From DATBFG01 sp036558645 (GTDB taxonomy: Bacteria > Acidobacteriota > Terriglobia > Terriglobales > Acidobacteriaceae), in the NCBI GenBank assembly GCA_036558645.1, contig DATBFG010000088.1:1-64000 (forward strand): a stretch of DNA of 64,000 bases. Direction: 5' to 3'. This document shows, piece after piece, positions 18,352 to 27,030 of this stretch. Within the stretch, counting starts at the first letter, position 1; each line of letters begins with the position of its first letter. The position numbers were made by a program, and so were the translations under genes. Below the pieces are notes generated by a model. It did no database searches, had not been told where the DNA came from, and worked only from the letters and a program-made list of their open reading frames with translations.

Positions 18352-19656
18352 CTATAGAAGCGCTACCCAATCGTTCAATTCAGACTCATCCATATCGCTG
18401 CGATCGAGTCCCTCCCGAATCAGAGTGTTTCTTTTTAAGTCGAATGCCGTGAGTCCCGGATGTGCGTTGTACCAAACCTCCGTCGGCAATTCATGGCGGC
18501 GAAGGAAGTATTTGAACTTCTGTTCATCCTTCGAGCCGTCCAGTACAAGCCATCTGGTTGTCGGGTAGCCTATGCCATTGGTGAATGCGAGATTCAGCCC
18601 CCAGCCCACCTTGTTGATGAAATCGTCCATGTAGCTGTCGAGGCTGCCGTCGTAATTGCTGGCAAAAAGAACACGCCTCTTTTCATTCAGGAATACCCAA
18701 CGCGCAAAATGGATGGTTGGAACTCTCGCCAGGTGTCCGCGGACGTAAATGTGGCGAGCGGCGTAGTTAATGAGTGAAAGAAGGAAAGCCAGAGTCCAGC
18801 GGCGAAACAGCCCTGGCTTGATGCTTCCCATGGCGCTGAACTGATTGGTGACGTCGTGATCTTCGATCTCCGACAGTCTAGCTTCGTGGGTGCTGTCCGG
18901 ACGCGGAGCCAACACTCCGTCTGACTTCTCGCGTTTGCGCAGTTGGTAAAGAAAGAATGGTGAATATAGAAGTAGAAGTGGCGACAAGATGAGAAGGATC
19001 AGCGGTATGCCAATCAAGTGAATAAACTTGCGAATGCGCCATCCAAAGGGAGTGGAGGGCTCTCTGCTCAGAACGATACGACCGGCAGCCACTTCCGATT
19101 CAACAAAGCGTTTCAGTGTTTCGTAGATCTGACGCGCGTCCCCGGATGCTGATAGTGACGAGTTGCTTCGGACATAGTCTTCGAGTGTGCGACGCAAAGA
19201 TTCTTCTTCGTGAATTTGTCGAACCGTTCTTCCGACCCAGTTGCTATAGACAGCAGCAGGTGGTTGCTCGTGGTCCTTCATCCATGCAGCCACATCGCTT
19301 CCGGCTGCGAAGCCTTCGCAACAGCAGAAGATCTGCTGTAATCCGCTGCCGGCTTTCTGTGCCAGTTCCGAACGGAAATCATCCGCTTCGCCATCGAAGT
19401 CAGCGATGAAAGCCAGCATTACAGGGTCATGATATGGAGGCAGGCCGTAAACAGTGTGGATGTCGTTTTGCGTCCGATCTTCGAGAATCACGAATCTGGC
19501 GAAGTGCATGCGATCAAACTGCCCGAAAGGGACGAGTTTGTTCTCAGGATCCACAACACCGGGACGGACATTCATTGACGCGAGCAGACTTCTCAGCTCC
19601 GCTTCACGTTGCTGTTTCAGCGGCGCCGCCACGAACAGGTTGGATTGCGGCATCAT
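18352..19656 (-). CDS. Membrane protein with internally duplicated HFAR domain, unknown function
   Basis: A 434-residue protein with two copies of a similar segment: HFARF (51-55) with FDGEADDFRSEL (87-98) and a Gly-rich CEGF, then HFARW (316-320) with YDGSLDSYMDDF (335-346) and NGIGYP. The pattern of a His-Phe-Ala-Arg strand followed by a D-G turn and an amphipathic helix suggests a ferredoxin-like, dimeric alpha/beta barrel fold, as in Dyp and chlorite dismutase relatives; this is an inference. A hydrophobic segment at 211-238 lies between the copies and probably crosses the membrane. The gene lies 9 bases upstream of the Dyp peroxidase gene in the same strand. I know no assigned function; a heme-handling or peroxidase-partner role is possible. 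Confidence 0.75.
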   Translation of the reverse strand: MMPQSNLFVAAPLKQQREAELRSLLASMNVRPGVVDPENKLVPFGQFDRMHFARFVILEDRTQNDIHTVYGLPPYHDPVMLAFIADFDGEADDFRSELAQKAGSGLQQIFCCCEGFAAGSDVAAWMKDHEQPPAAVYSNWVGRTVRQIHEEESLRRTLEDYVRSNSSLSASGDARQIYETLKRFVESEVAAGRIVLSREPSTPFGWRIRKFIHLIGIPLILLILSPLLLLYSPFFLYQLRKREKSDGVLAPRPDSTHEARLSEIEDHDVTNQFSAMGSIKPGLFRRWTLAFLLSLINYAARHIYVRGHLARVPTIHFARWVFLNEKRRVLFASNYDGSLDSYMDDFINKVGWGLNLAFTNGIGYPTTRWLVLDGSKDEQKFKYFLRRHELPTEVWYNAHPGLTAFDLKRNTLIREGLDRSDMDESELNDWVALL

Positions 19657-19688
19657 GTGGCAACAGGAGGGAAGCTATTGCTGCAGAA

Positions 19689-20138
19689 TCAGGGTGCTTC
19701 TTCATGCTTGAATTGCAGAGCAAAGTGAATCAACGGCTTCTTATCCCAGTAAACGCGTCCGAGGTAAAAGTCAGGTCCGATGAGCCGGATCTCGTCTCGA
19801 ATCCAGCGAGCCACGAGCGAGGTTTCCGAATAGTCGAGCACGATGCATTCCTTGTTGTCGAACCAACTCGCCGCTTTATAAACCGTTGCGACAATGGCAT
19901 TCAGACCAAGGAGAGTAATGCGGTTACGTAATACTCCCCGCTTGGCATCGAAGGTTTTGCCTTGCCAGGCAAACAAATTGACCATCTCCGCGATCTCGGT
20001 GCTGAAGCGAGTTCCCGGCGCAATAATTGCCGTGCCTTTGGCGGCTCCATCGGGGATATCTCCGGCCGGGCTGTCAGAGAAGAGCTTGTCCAGTTGTTCG
20101 TTGGACATTTGCAGTAACTGCGGCACGTCGTAGGCCAT
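19689..20138 (-). CDS. Small conserved protein of unknown function in the redox cluster
   Basis: A 149-residue soluble protein with no signal peptide. Distinctive stretches are VNLFAWQGKTFD, ECIVLDYSETSLVARWIRDEIR and FYLGRVYW, which look like alternating beta strands of a small barrel (lipocalin-like or NTF2-like), but I cannot place it. The start ATG at 20138 is followed by a clean frame and preceded by an AGGAG-like site (revcomp of CTCCTCAGGAGG region at about 20150). It lies 32 bases upstream of the duplicated-domain gene and probably shares its transcript. Its place between the GMC oxidoreductase and peroxidases suggests a ligand-binding or cyclase-like role, which is speculation. Confidence 0.7.
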   Translation of the reverse strand: MAYDVPQLLQMSNEQLDKLFSDSPAGDIPDGAAKGTAIIAPGTRFSTEIAEMVNLFAWQGKTFDAKRGVLRNRITLLGLNAIVATVYKAASWFDNKECIVLDYSETSLVARWIRDEIRLIGPDFYLGRVYWDKKPLIHFALQFKHEEAP

Positions 20139-20316
20139 TTCCGCGACTCCTCAGGAGGTGAACTGGATGGAGCGGGACCCAACAAAAACAAATTCACTTG
20201 GACGGGAAGTTGATCAAACTATGTCGATTATCAGATGAAATGTCAACTGCTATTTTCCCGCGCAAGCTGCTTGCTGGCAGGTCTTTCTTGATAGTGCATG
20301 CCGGGCAAAAAGCGTT

Positions 20317-22179
20317 TCACCGGATTGCGAGAATGTCGGCTGCAGCCTTCTCCGCGATCATATAAATCGCGCTCACGATGAAGAATCCGGGAATGCGCGG
20401 GAACACAGATGCATCCACGACGCGCAGCCCCTCTGTTCCGCGTACTCGAAAATCGCTGTTCAGTACGTCTCCGATGGCACAGGTGCAGGACGCATGATGG
20501 CCCCACGCATTGTTGCGAACGAAGGTCCTCAAGTCCTCCTGCGATGTTACGTCGGCGCCTGGTAGTTCTTCCTTGTCGATCAGATCTCGGCCCTTGAGGT
20601 TCGCTGTGATTCGCCGAACGTACTGGATGCCATCCACCACGGCGTCGAGGTCCGGATCCCCACCCTCCACAAAATAGTTGAAATTGATCAAGGGAGTGTC
20701 GCGCGGGTCGGGTGAACGCAAGGTGACAACTCCTGCTCGATTTCTAGTATGGCCCTTTAGCACGACCCACGTCAGAGAGTTTGGCATCTGCACCAGAGCC
20801 TTTGAGTAGCCAGGAAAATAACCGCGGAAGTCGGCGAGCAGGGCCATGCAGAAGAGATCCGGAGCTGTGTCGGCCACTGGAGAGCGACGGAAAATGCAAA
20901 GAACGCTTCCATTGGATCCGTAGATGCCCCCGCCACACGCCTGCCAATGGCGATACTGCAAATCGTTTTCGCCGAATTCTGCGTCTTTGTAGATATGCCA
21001 GGCTTTGAACTTCATCCGGTTAACGACACCTACCTCGTACCGGTCTTGCAGATTACGTCCAACTCCGGGAAGATCCACACGCACGGGGATACCAAACTTC
21101 TCCAGCACGTCACGAGGACCGATTCCCGAGAGCATCAGCAATTGGGGGGAGTTGAAGGCGCCACCGGCAATGATGACCTCACGCGACGCGTATACGCGGC
21201 GGAGTTCGCCACTTTCTTGACTCGGCTTGGTATGGGCGCGAAACAAGCGCTCGCCGTGAAGATATTCCACTCCCAAGGCCCGATTGTTCTGATCCAGAAG
21301 AACCCGTGTAGCCAAGGCGTTCAGGAGGATCCTGAGATTCGGATGCTTGCTACGTGTCTCAACCAGCCTGTCGCGAGTTCCAAAGCGAACGTGGTTTCTG
21401 GTCGTAAGTGGAGTAAGCCGAACGCCAATCTCATGGTTGCTGGTCAAGTGCCACTGGTTCGGATCGTGCAGTACTTGGAAAAGGGATTTCAAGCGCTGGA
21501 TTTCGCTAGTCGAATCGCAGGAAGCCAGGATGCAATCCAGGATTACGTCGCGCAGCTTGCGATCGAGCAACGCAGCCATCGGTTCGGCTTTTTCCGTGTG
21601 CAACCAACCCTTCCAGCCGTGCCTGGTAGGATCGAACCCGAACTTCGCCAGCCAGCGATGCAGAGGACGGTAATGACAGTTCTCCATCTTCTGGAAGTGC
21701 TTCCACATCTGTCTTGGTTCCCAGCCTGCATCGTTTGTCAGTTGCGCAATGTAATCCCAGTCCGAGCTGTCGGGACAGATCAGGATCATTGCGTTGTGTG
21801 CAGTGCAGCCGCCTAATGTCCCCGCTCGCGGATAAAGCACACCGTCGACTGATTTGCCGTCGAATTCCTTGTAGTATTTCGAATCGAGTTCTTGCTGTTG
21901 GTTATCGGGGTAATGGCGGACGAAGAAGTCCCACTTGAGCGCCTCATTTTCTGAGGCGAAGCCGTGGAATGCCGGTACGTCATAAGCGTCGGGCAGGCGG
22001 TTGGAGGCCGGGTCCAGAGGATCGCCGCCGCTCAACTTTCGCGGATCTCCTCCTGCCTCCAGCAGCACGACCGAACAGCCTGCCTCTGCAAGTCGCGCCG
22101 CCACAGTGCCGCCGCCCGCGCCTGAACCGACAACGACGTACTCACAAGTTGGAGATGTATCTGAGCTGTGCGCGTTCAT
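20317..22179 (-). CDS. GMC-family FAD-dependent oxidoreductase
   Basis: A 620-residue glucose-methanol-choline oxidoreductase. The Rossmann FAD site is VVGSGAGGGTVAARLAEAG at 16-34 followed by LLEAGGD. The family signature 2 is GIGPRDVLEKFGIPV in the middle. The C-terminal catalytic His lies in WGHHASCTCAIG (His561/562), aligned with the common HPxGTCxMG, so the usual Gly is Cys here. The terminal VVDASVFPRIPG segment is typical. Such enzymes oxidise alcohols to aldehydes or ketones and reduce oxygen or a quinone. No signal peptide is visible. The gene lies 18 bases downstream of the catalase-like gene. In this setting an oxidised lipid alcohol or sterol is a plausible substrate. Confidence 0.92.
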   Translation of the reverse strand: MNAHSSDTSPTCEYVVVGSGAGGGTVAARLAEAGCSVVLLEAGGDPRKLSGGDPLDPASNRLPDAYDVPAFHGFASENEALKWDFFVRHYPDNQQQELDSKYYKEFDGKSVDGVLYPRAGTLGGCTAHNAMILICPDSSDWDYIAQLTNDAGWEPRQMWKHFQKMENCHYRPLHRWLAKFGFDPTRHGWKGWLHTEKAEPMAALLDRKLRDVILDCILASCDSTSEIQRLKSLFQVLHDPNQWHLTSNHEIGVRLTPLTTRNHVRFGTRDRLVETRSKHPNLRILLNALATRVLLDQNNRALGVEYLHGERLFRAHTKPSQESGELRRVYASREVIIAGGAFNSPQLLMLSGIGPRDVLEKFGIPVRVDLPGVGRNLQDRYEVGVVNRMKFKAWHIYKDAEFGENDLQYRHWQACGGGIYGSNGSVLCIFRRSPVADTAPDLFCMALLADFRGYFPGYSKALVQMPNSLTWVVLKGHTRNRAGVVTLRSPDPRDTPLINFNYFVEGGDPDLDAVVDGIQYVRRITANLKGRDLIDKEELPGADVTSQEDLRTFVRNNAWGHHASCTCAIGDVLNSDFRVRGTEGLRVVDASVFPRIPGFFIVSAIYMIAEKAAADILAIR

Positions 22180-22197
22180 TTCACCGAAGTCTGATTC

Positions 22198-23448
22198 TTA
22201 GGATGGAAAGGATTCATTGCCTGTCGGTTCGTAGTGTTGGACGTGGTTTACCTTCTGGCGAAATGTTGACAGCTCCTTGTAAAGCCGAAATCGGGCGCGG
22301 CTCTGGTTTCCCAGAGGCCGATGTTCGGGAACGCAATGCCATGGGTTATACGATAGGACCCTTGCAAACTCAAGCTGCCGGGGAGAGTCGAATTTTTGTC
22401 TCGGTATTCGCAACACTGCCGCTGGAACACGCGGGGATAAGTGCGTTGGCCAGAACACAGCATTGTTCTCAATCGGCATGCGGTGGGGATCTGTCTGCAC
22501 TTGCAACATCATGTCGAACTCTACATCTTCTTGCGCGAGGGTTGCCACCATCGCATCGCGCAGGTAGTTGTCGGGAGGCCGAAAGGGAAGACGTGGCACT
22601 GGAGTCCGTTTCTTGCGCCGCGACCACATGGAATACTGCATCGCCTGCTCTTCTCCAAGCAGGTAGGGAACACAACTGAAATACTGGCTCTCGAGCGGGC
22701 TGCTCTGGGTCTTAATCCAGAGCGATTGCATGATGAGGTCGAGCACATGGGGTTGCGCAAAGTTAACGAAGTGAAAGATCTGCGCGTTCTTGTAGCTCCA
22801 GTGCTGTAAATGCGAGTTTGCAAATGTGTTGGGTGTGACAAAAGTTGGGGTCGAGACTCCAAGGAAGTCCTGAGTAAATGCTTCGTCGTCAAGCAGCTTG
22901 GGACCTTGAACGTCCATAAGCTTCATGCTCATGCTCATGAAGCCGACATCATCGATATCGGGAGTGATGTACGGTCCGGGGCCGGCAAATCGTACCCACG
23001 TAGGGTAAGTCCGGGGCTCGGCGAAGATTCCGCGACGCATGTTGTCCGGTAGATCGCTACGCACGGTGAATTCAGCGCGCACGATACCGTGCGTCTTCGT
23101 ATTTCCACATCGCTGATAATCACCTTCATTCCATAGCCGCCGCATCTGATCGCCCATCGTTTTGATGATGTCTTCGAGATGTGCTTCTTCGTCGGGCTGA
23201 TGCTGTTCCTCGGCCAATTTCAATCCGTCGTTCCTGCGCTGTAGGTTTATCAAGGAATTTGTAAGGTTCGTGAGGAATTGTCGAAAAACCGCGTCAAAGG
23301 CCGGGCGAAAGAGGGGATCAAAACGCCGCTCCAGATGCACGATGAAAGTGGAAATGTCTGCGATCCAATTCAGGAGTCGCACACCGGTGTCCGCGCGTGG
23401 GAGGCCGTATCCGCTACTGGCATGCGGGGACACGTGTAAGGGACCCAA
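22198..23448 (-). CDS. Catalase-related hemoprotein, allene oxide synthase-like
   Basis: A 416-residue catalase-fold protein, shorter than monofunctional catalases. The distal His is His120 in KTHGIVRAEF and is preceded by Thr119. True catalases have Val before this His, whereas the coral-type allene oxide synthase has Thr-His. The proximal ligand motif RxxxY is present as R363-Y367 in FARVLSYNPW. The catalase Asn segment (GNNTPVF) aligns with GVSTPTF at 197-203, so the usual Asn is missing. Together this argues for a fatty-acid-hydroperoxide enzyme rather than H2O2 dismutation. It is the first gene of the redox block, facing a divergent exported-protein gene. Function is inferred from motif reading only. 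Confidence 0.82.
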   Translation of the reverse strand: MGPLHVSPHASSGYGLPRADTGVRLLNWIADISTFIVHLERRFDPLFRPAFDAVFRQFLTNLTNSLINLQRRNDGLKLAEEQHQPDEEAHLEDIIKTMGDQMRRLWNEGDYQRCGNTKTHGIVRAEFTVRSDLPDNMRRGIFAEPRTYPTWVRFAGPGPYITPDIDDVGFMSMSMKLMDVQGPKLLDDEAFTQDFLGVSTPTFVTPNTFANSHLQHWSYKNAQIFHFVNFAQPHVLDLIMQSLWIKTQSSPLESQYFSCVPYLLGEEQAMQYSMWSRRKKRTPVPRLPFRPPDNYLRDAMVATLAQEDVEFDMMLQVQTDPHRMPIENNAVFWPTHLSPRVPAAVLRIPRQKFDSPRQLEFARVLSYNPWHCVPEHRPLGNQSRARFRLYKELSTFRQKVNHVQHYEPTGNESFPS

Positions 23449-23715
23449 GTATACTACGCGCGCTTCAGTGCCTTGGGTAGACAGACTACGTCAGGATTCG
23501 AAACAGATTCCATTCCTTACTGACACGGTTCGTGCCCGTCTAGAAATTTTGAATTGGAAGCCACGCTTCCCCTAGCAGTTCTTACAGGTGCAGGAGCGGC
23601 AAAAGGATTCTATGAAGAAAGATGCGCGACCCATGCTCGCGAGTTGCGGATTAACTTAAGCACGATGACGACTCCTGGGCGGATAGACGCGAACTCCTGC
23701 ACTCTTGGAGAAAAC
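23449..23715. promoter_or_regulatory. Divergent intergenic region at the head of the redox block
   Basis: This 267-base gap separates the catalase-like gene (minus) from the exported-protein gene (plus) and must hold the promoter for the redox block. No CTGTCA-type palindrome is present. I see no clear sigma-70 pair; the ATG at 23716 has GGAG 10 bases upstream. Confidence 0.4.
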
Positions 23716-24447
23716 ATGAAATACATAGCAGCAATCGCTATGGCGGTCATCATCGGAGGTATCGCTGTTGCAGCACCTCCGAAACAAGGACAAATGGCGA
23801 GCGGCTCTCAGCCCGCGATCAAAGAGCAATTGGCAAAAGTTAAGCAGTCTGTGATGGACAATCGCACGCAGCTGCAAAAATATCACTGGCTGGAAACTAC
23901 GGTTGTCAGCGTCAAGGGTGACAGCAAAAAGGACGAACAAAAAGCCTGTCGCTATGCCGCGGATGGGAACATCGAAAAGACGCCGCTTGGTTGGCAGGAC
24001 GCTCCGAAGGATATGCCTGGTGGATTGCGAGGCAAAGTTGCCAAGAAGAAGATTGGCGAGATGCAAGACTACATGGAGCGTCTCAAAGGCCTGATCAGCC
24101 ACTACGTGCCGCCCAATCCGGAGATGATGCAGAATTCATTTCAAGCGGGCAAGGTAAACTTGAATATGTCATCCGGTGGATTGGCAGAATTGACGTTTCG
24201 TGATTACTACAAAGGCGGAGATTCAATCACACTCGGCTTTGATACAGCTTCGAGCAGAATCACCTCTTACAACATCACCAGCTACCTGGATGGACCCGAG
24301 GATGTCGTCACAATGGCAAATCAGTTTTCCAGTTTGCCGTCCAATATCACCTACCTTCAGCAGACAATCTTGACCTCTAAGAGCAAGCAGATCGAGATCA
24401 AAACGACGAACTCTCAGTACGAGCTCAACAATCCAAATAATCCATAG
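23716..24447 (+). CDS. Exported protein of unknown function
   Basis: A 243-residue protein with a clear Sec signal (MKYIAAIAMAVIIGGIAVA, likely cleavage before or after the first Ala-Pro). The start ATG 23716 follows TTGGAG; the longer frame from 23554 lacks a signal and is rejected. The mature part is basic and polar, with KQSVMDNRTQLQKYHWLET and a region of alternating strands near the C-terminus (MSSGGLAELTFRDYYKGGD, DTASSRITSYNIT). The family appears acidobacterial in style, but I cannot name it. The final Asn-rich tail NSQYELNNPNNP may be exposed. It is divergent from the redox block and followed by a GC hairpin. Confidence 0.75.
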   Translation: MKYIAAIAMAVIIGGIAVAAPPKQGQMASGSQPAIKEQLAKVKQSVMDNRTQLQKYHWLETTVVSVKGDSKKDEQKACRYAADGNIEKTPLGWQDAPKDMPGGLRGKVAKKKIGEMQDYMERLKGLISHYVPPNPEMMQNSFQAGKVNLNMSSGGLAELTFRDYYKGGDSITLGFDTASSRITSYNITSYLDGPEDVVTMANQFSSLPSNITYLQQTILTSKSKQIEIKTTNSQYELNNPNNP

Positions 24448-24460
24448 GAATACGCTTTGG

Positions 24461-24485
24461 CTGGGCGGAATAGCTCTCCGCCCAG
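24461..24485. terminator. GC hairpin between convergent genes
   Basis: A perfect 8-bp stem CTGGGCGG / CCGCCCAG with a 9-base loop lies 13 bases after the exported-protein stop and before the convergent HdeD-like gene stop. There is no T-run on the plus side. It probably acts as a terminator or mRNA end stabiliser. Confidence 0.5.
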
Positions 24486-24519
24486 AGTGTCTACTCCCCG
24501 TCAGTCGTTAGCGCAGCAC

Positions 24520-25083
24520 TTAGGCAGGCCGTGGAAGCGGTGTCGGCCCCGAGTGTCGTTCTCCGTACGCCCGCAACCGGAAGGCGAAGATCAGCAGCAT
24601 GGTGCCGAACACCAGGGCGTACAGACCTATCCACCAGACAATTGCGAGCGCACCAGCAACCGGTGCAAAGAGAATAAAGGCGCCGAACACGACAGATGCG
24701 ATTCCCATCAGAATCAGTGCCCATTCATTGGCAATCAGTTTGCGAAGCCGGATGCCGGCGATCACCTCAAACAGACCACTGAAAATCGCCCAGAAGGCGA
24801 TCAGATATAGCAAGAAGATCGCGGTGATCCCGGGCCACATGATGGTCATGATGCCGGCAATTACGCTGATCGCCCCTTCCAGCAGAAGAGCCCAGGAAGT
24901 GCTGAGACTTCTCAGAGACGCGAAGATCTCAAGCAGTCCATCCACCAGCACATAGACTCCGAACAGAAGGACCAGGTAAGCGAGAGTGATGCCCGGCTTG
25001 AAAAGAGTGAGGAGGCCGAAGATAAGAGCAACGAGTCCGCGTAATGCAAGCGCCCACCACTTTCGAGCCAAGATTTGCAGCAT
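24520..25083 (-). CDS. HdeD-like (DUF308) membrane protein
   Basis: A 187-residue membrane protein with six hydrophobic helices arranged as repeated pairs, e.g. WALALRGLVALIFGLLTLF and SWALLLEGAISVIAGIMTI, each starting with a W-x-L-x-x-x-G-x pattern typical of the HdeD/DUF308 family. In enterobacteria HdeD belongs to acid-stress defence at high cell density. The start ATG 25083 is preceded by AGGAGG; a longer start at 25236 overlaps the aquaporin gene and is rejected. It follows aqpZ by 64 bases on the same strand, so the two are probably co-transcribed as a membrane-stress pair. Confidence 0.9.
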   Translation of the reverse strand: MLQILARKWWALALRGLVALIFGLLTLFKPGITLAYLVLLFGVYVLVDGLLEIFASLRSLSTSWALLLEGAISVIAGIMTIMWPGITAIFLLYLIAFWAIFSGLFEVIAGIRLRKLIANEWALILMGIASVVFGAFILFAPVAGALAIVWWIGLYALVFGTMLLIFAFRLRAYGERHSGPTPLPRPA

Positions 25084-25147
25084 GGGATCCTCCTTCTGAG
25101 GGAAAGATTTCTTAGATGAGAGCTCATCAATACTATCTAGCCAGCGA

Positions 25148-25852
25148 TCAGACGGGTGGCGCCGCAAGATATCGGACCGAGAGTATCCTGGAACGAAATA
25201 GCAGACCAGCCACAATTCCCGCGATAGTCGGCACAAGCAGGAAGAGCCATACCTGGCTCAAAGCATTTCCGCCCACAAGAAGCGCAGGTCCGAGGCTTCG
25301 AGCCGGATTCACAGAGACGCCGGTGATGTTGATTCCGAAAATATGAATCACCACAAGCGTGATTCCGATTGCGAGGCCGGCAATCTGCGCGGGAGCTTCC
25401 GGCTGCGTGGAACCAAGGATCACGATCACAAACAAGAGTGTCGCGAGAAATTCGAATGTGATTGCCGAACGTAATCCATATTCGCCAAGGTACCCGGGTC
25501 CCCAACCATTTTGTCCCAGACCGGCCACTGCAACGTTGTAGCCGGCAAGAGCTCCGGTCGCGATGATTCGCAATGCGAGAGCTCCCGCAATGCCTCCCGC
25601 CACCTGGCCGACGATGTATCCGAGAAGGTCGCGGCTACTCAGACGGCCCGCCACGAAAAAACCGAAACTGACGGCAGGATTGATGTGACAACCAGAAATC
25701 GGTCCGATTCCGTAAGCCATACCGATAAGTGCAAAGCCGAAGGCAAACGCGACGCCAACGAATCCGATCTTCGGACCAGCCACGACTGCGGATCCGCAAC
25801 CGAACAGTACCAACGTAAAGGTTCCTACGAACTCGGCAAGGTACTTCTTCAT
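25148..25852 (-). CDS. aqpZ: Aquaporin Z-type water channel
   Basis: A 234-residue MIP-family channel with six membrane helices and both half-helix NPA motifs: CHINPAVSFG and VSVNPARSLGPA. The Cys-His before the first NPA and the Asn-Pro-Ala-Arg-Ser of the second are typical of water-selective AqpZ rather than glycerol facilitators. The N-terminus is MKKYLAEFVGTFTLVLFGCGSAV. The ATG at 25852 is preceded by GAGGGTGG; the start at 25873 would add seven residues. It lies just upstream of the HdeD-like gene, suggesting a joint role in osmotic or acid stress. Confidence 0.96.
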   Translation of the reverse strand: MKKYLAEFVGTFTLVLFGCGSAVVAGPKIGFVGVAFAFGFALIGMAYGIGPISGCHINPAVSFGFFVAGRLSSRDLLGYIVGQVAGGIAGALALRIIATGALAGYNVAVAGLGQNGWGPGYLGEYGLRSAITFEFLATLLFVIVILGSTQPEAPAQIAGLAIGITLVVIHIFGINITGVSVNPARSLGPALLVGGNALSQVWLFLLVPTIAGIVAGLLFRSRILSVRYLAAPPV

Positions 25853-25944
25853 GTTGTATCCACCCTCGAACAAAGTAACGTAGTCCGGGCAACGAAGCCG
25901 GAGAACTGGTAGTCCTGACAGGTACGGAACGACGGGTCTGATGA

Positions 25945-26880
25945 TTATTTCCGGTCAAACCAGGCGTATTGCCATGCCACGCCGATAGTCCGAAAGCTGG
26001 CTCCGGTGTTTGCTGTGACGCCTGAGCTGTAGGAAACTTTTATGGATTGCTGCTTCGCCAGGGGAATCGACAGAGTTGCTCCAAGCCGGCTGTTACTCTG
26101 GCGTTCGCTTGGTTTCCCGCCGTTGACCTGAGTGGCCCCACCACCGTACCAAGTAGAATCGAACGCGACCCACAAGTTGCGGCGGAATGTGTAACTCACA
26201 TGTGCTTGAGCTGACGTAAGTATGTCTTGCGTCCGGACCGATTGTCCGGGAAAGAAATTAGAATTGGTGGTATAGAACCATGCACCCGCATAGAAGTCTA
26301 GGTCGAACTTTCGCCAAGGGTACGAAACCCCGAGCTCAGGCTTAAGGGCCCAGCGATTCGTTCCCAGATTGATAAGCTTTGCGGGATCGTATTGGCCGGT
26401 CGGTGCATTTATGCTGAGGCTGGTTCCCAGAATCCATGTTCTGCGGCGAATCGTTGCGAATTCCCGCGGTGTAAGCGCGGGTGATCCACGCAGATTAAAG
26501 GCGAAGCGAATTTTCATGTCAGCTAAGCCAGAACGCGAGATGCTTCCACGTTGCTCTTGCACCTGACCCGAGACATTTCCCCACACGTATGGCAATCCGA
26601 CCGTGACCAACGACTGTCGGCCGAACAATCCGAAAGTCTGGCCACATCCTAAGACCGTGGAGTAAAGATTGGCTTGCACGTTAGTGATGGGAATTGACGG
26701 ATCGAACGTTACGTCGCCATTCGAATTTCCAAACGCAGCAACTACGAACGTTGTGCCGACAGGCGACGCAGAGTAAGCGCGAGGCTCAAGTTCTTGCGCC
26801 ATCGCTGCACTAGTAACGACGGCGATGATGGCAACCAAAAAGCGTGCCGGCCCTAGGGTCACCTTTGCAGTTTGACGCAA
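25945..26880 (-). CDS. Outer-membrane transporter-like protein (phenol MetA-pathway family)
   Basis: A 311-residue exported protein with a signal segment (FLVAIIAVVTSAAMAQE) and many amphipathic beta strands ending with an aromatic residue (...GVAWQYAWFDRK), the usual end of an outer-membrane barrel. The opening after the signal (PRAYSASPVGTTFVVAAFGNSNGDV) and the INAPTGQYDP segment match the family annotated as putative MetA-pathway phenol degradation or simply transporter. The start is uncertain: TTG 26880 or GTG 26862. It is upstream of aqpZ on the same strand, 72-93 bases away. Confidence 0.8.
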   Translation of the reverse strand: MRQTAKVTLGPARFLVAIIAVVTSAAMAQELEPRAYSASPVGTTFVVAAFGNSNGDVTFDPSIPITNVQANLYSTVLGCGQTFGLFGRQSLVTVGLPYVWGNVSGQVQEQRGSISRSGLADMKIRFAFNLRGSPALTPREFATIRRRTWILGTSLSINAPTGQYDPAKLINLGTNRWALKPELGVSYPWRKFDLDFYAGAWFYTTNSNFFPGQSVRTQDILTSAQAHVSYTFRRNLWVAFDSTWYGGGATQVNGGKPSERQSNSRLGATLSIPLAKQQSIKVSYSSGVTANTGASFRTIGVAWQYAWFDRK

Positions 26881-27030
26881 ATGTCGTCAGTCCCGCTTGG
26901 TCGGTCGGTGAGGCGCCATTAGCACCTACCAGCCTTACCGGAGTTTTGCATTGCACATGGTGCAGTTGCAAGAGTGGCGGTCCATGTAGTAGCCAACTCC
27001 GGTCCTGATTCTATATGCCTATGTGTGAGC

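Noticed and set aside
20947..21816. 289-codon open frame antisense to the GMC oxidoreductase
   Set aside because: The GMC gene shows clear conserved motifs in its own frame; this is its shadow.
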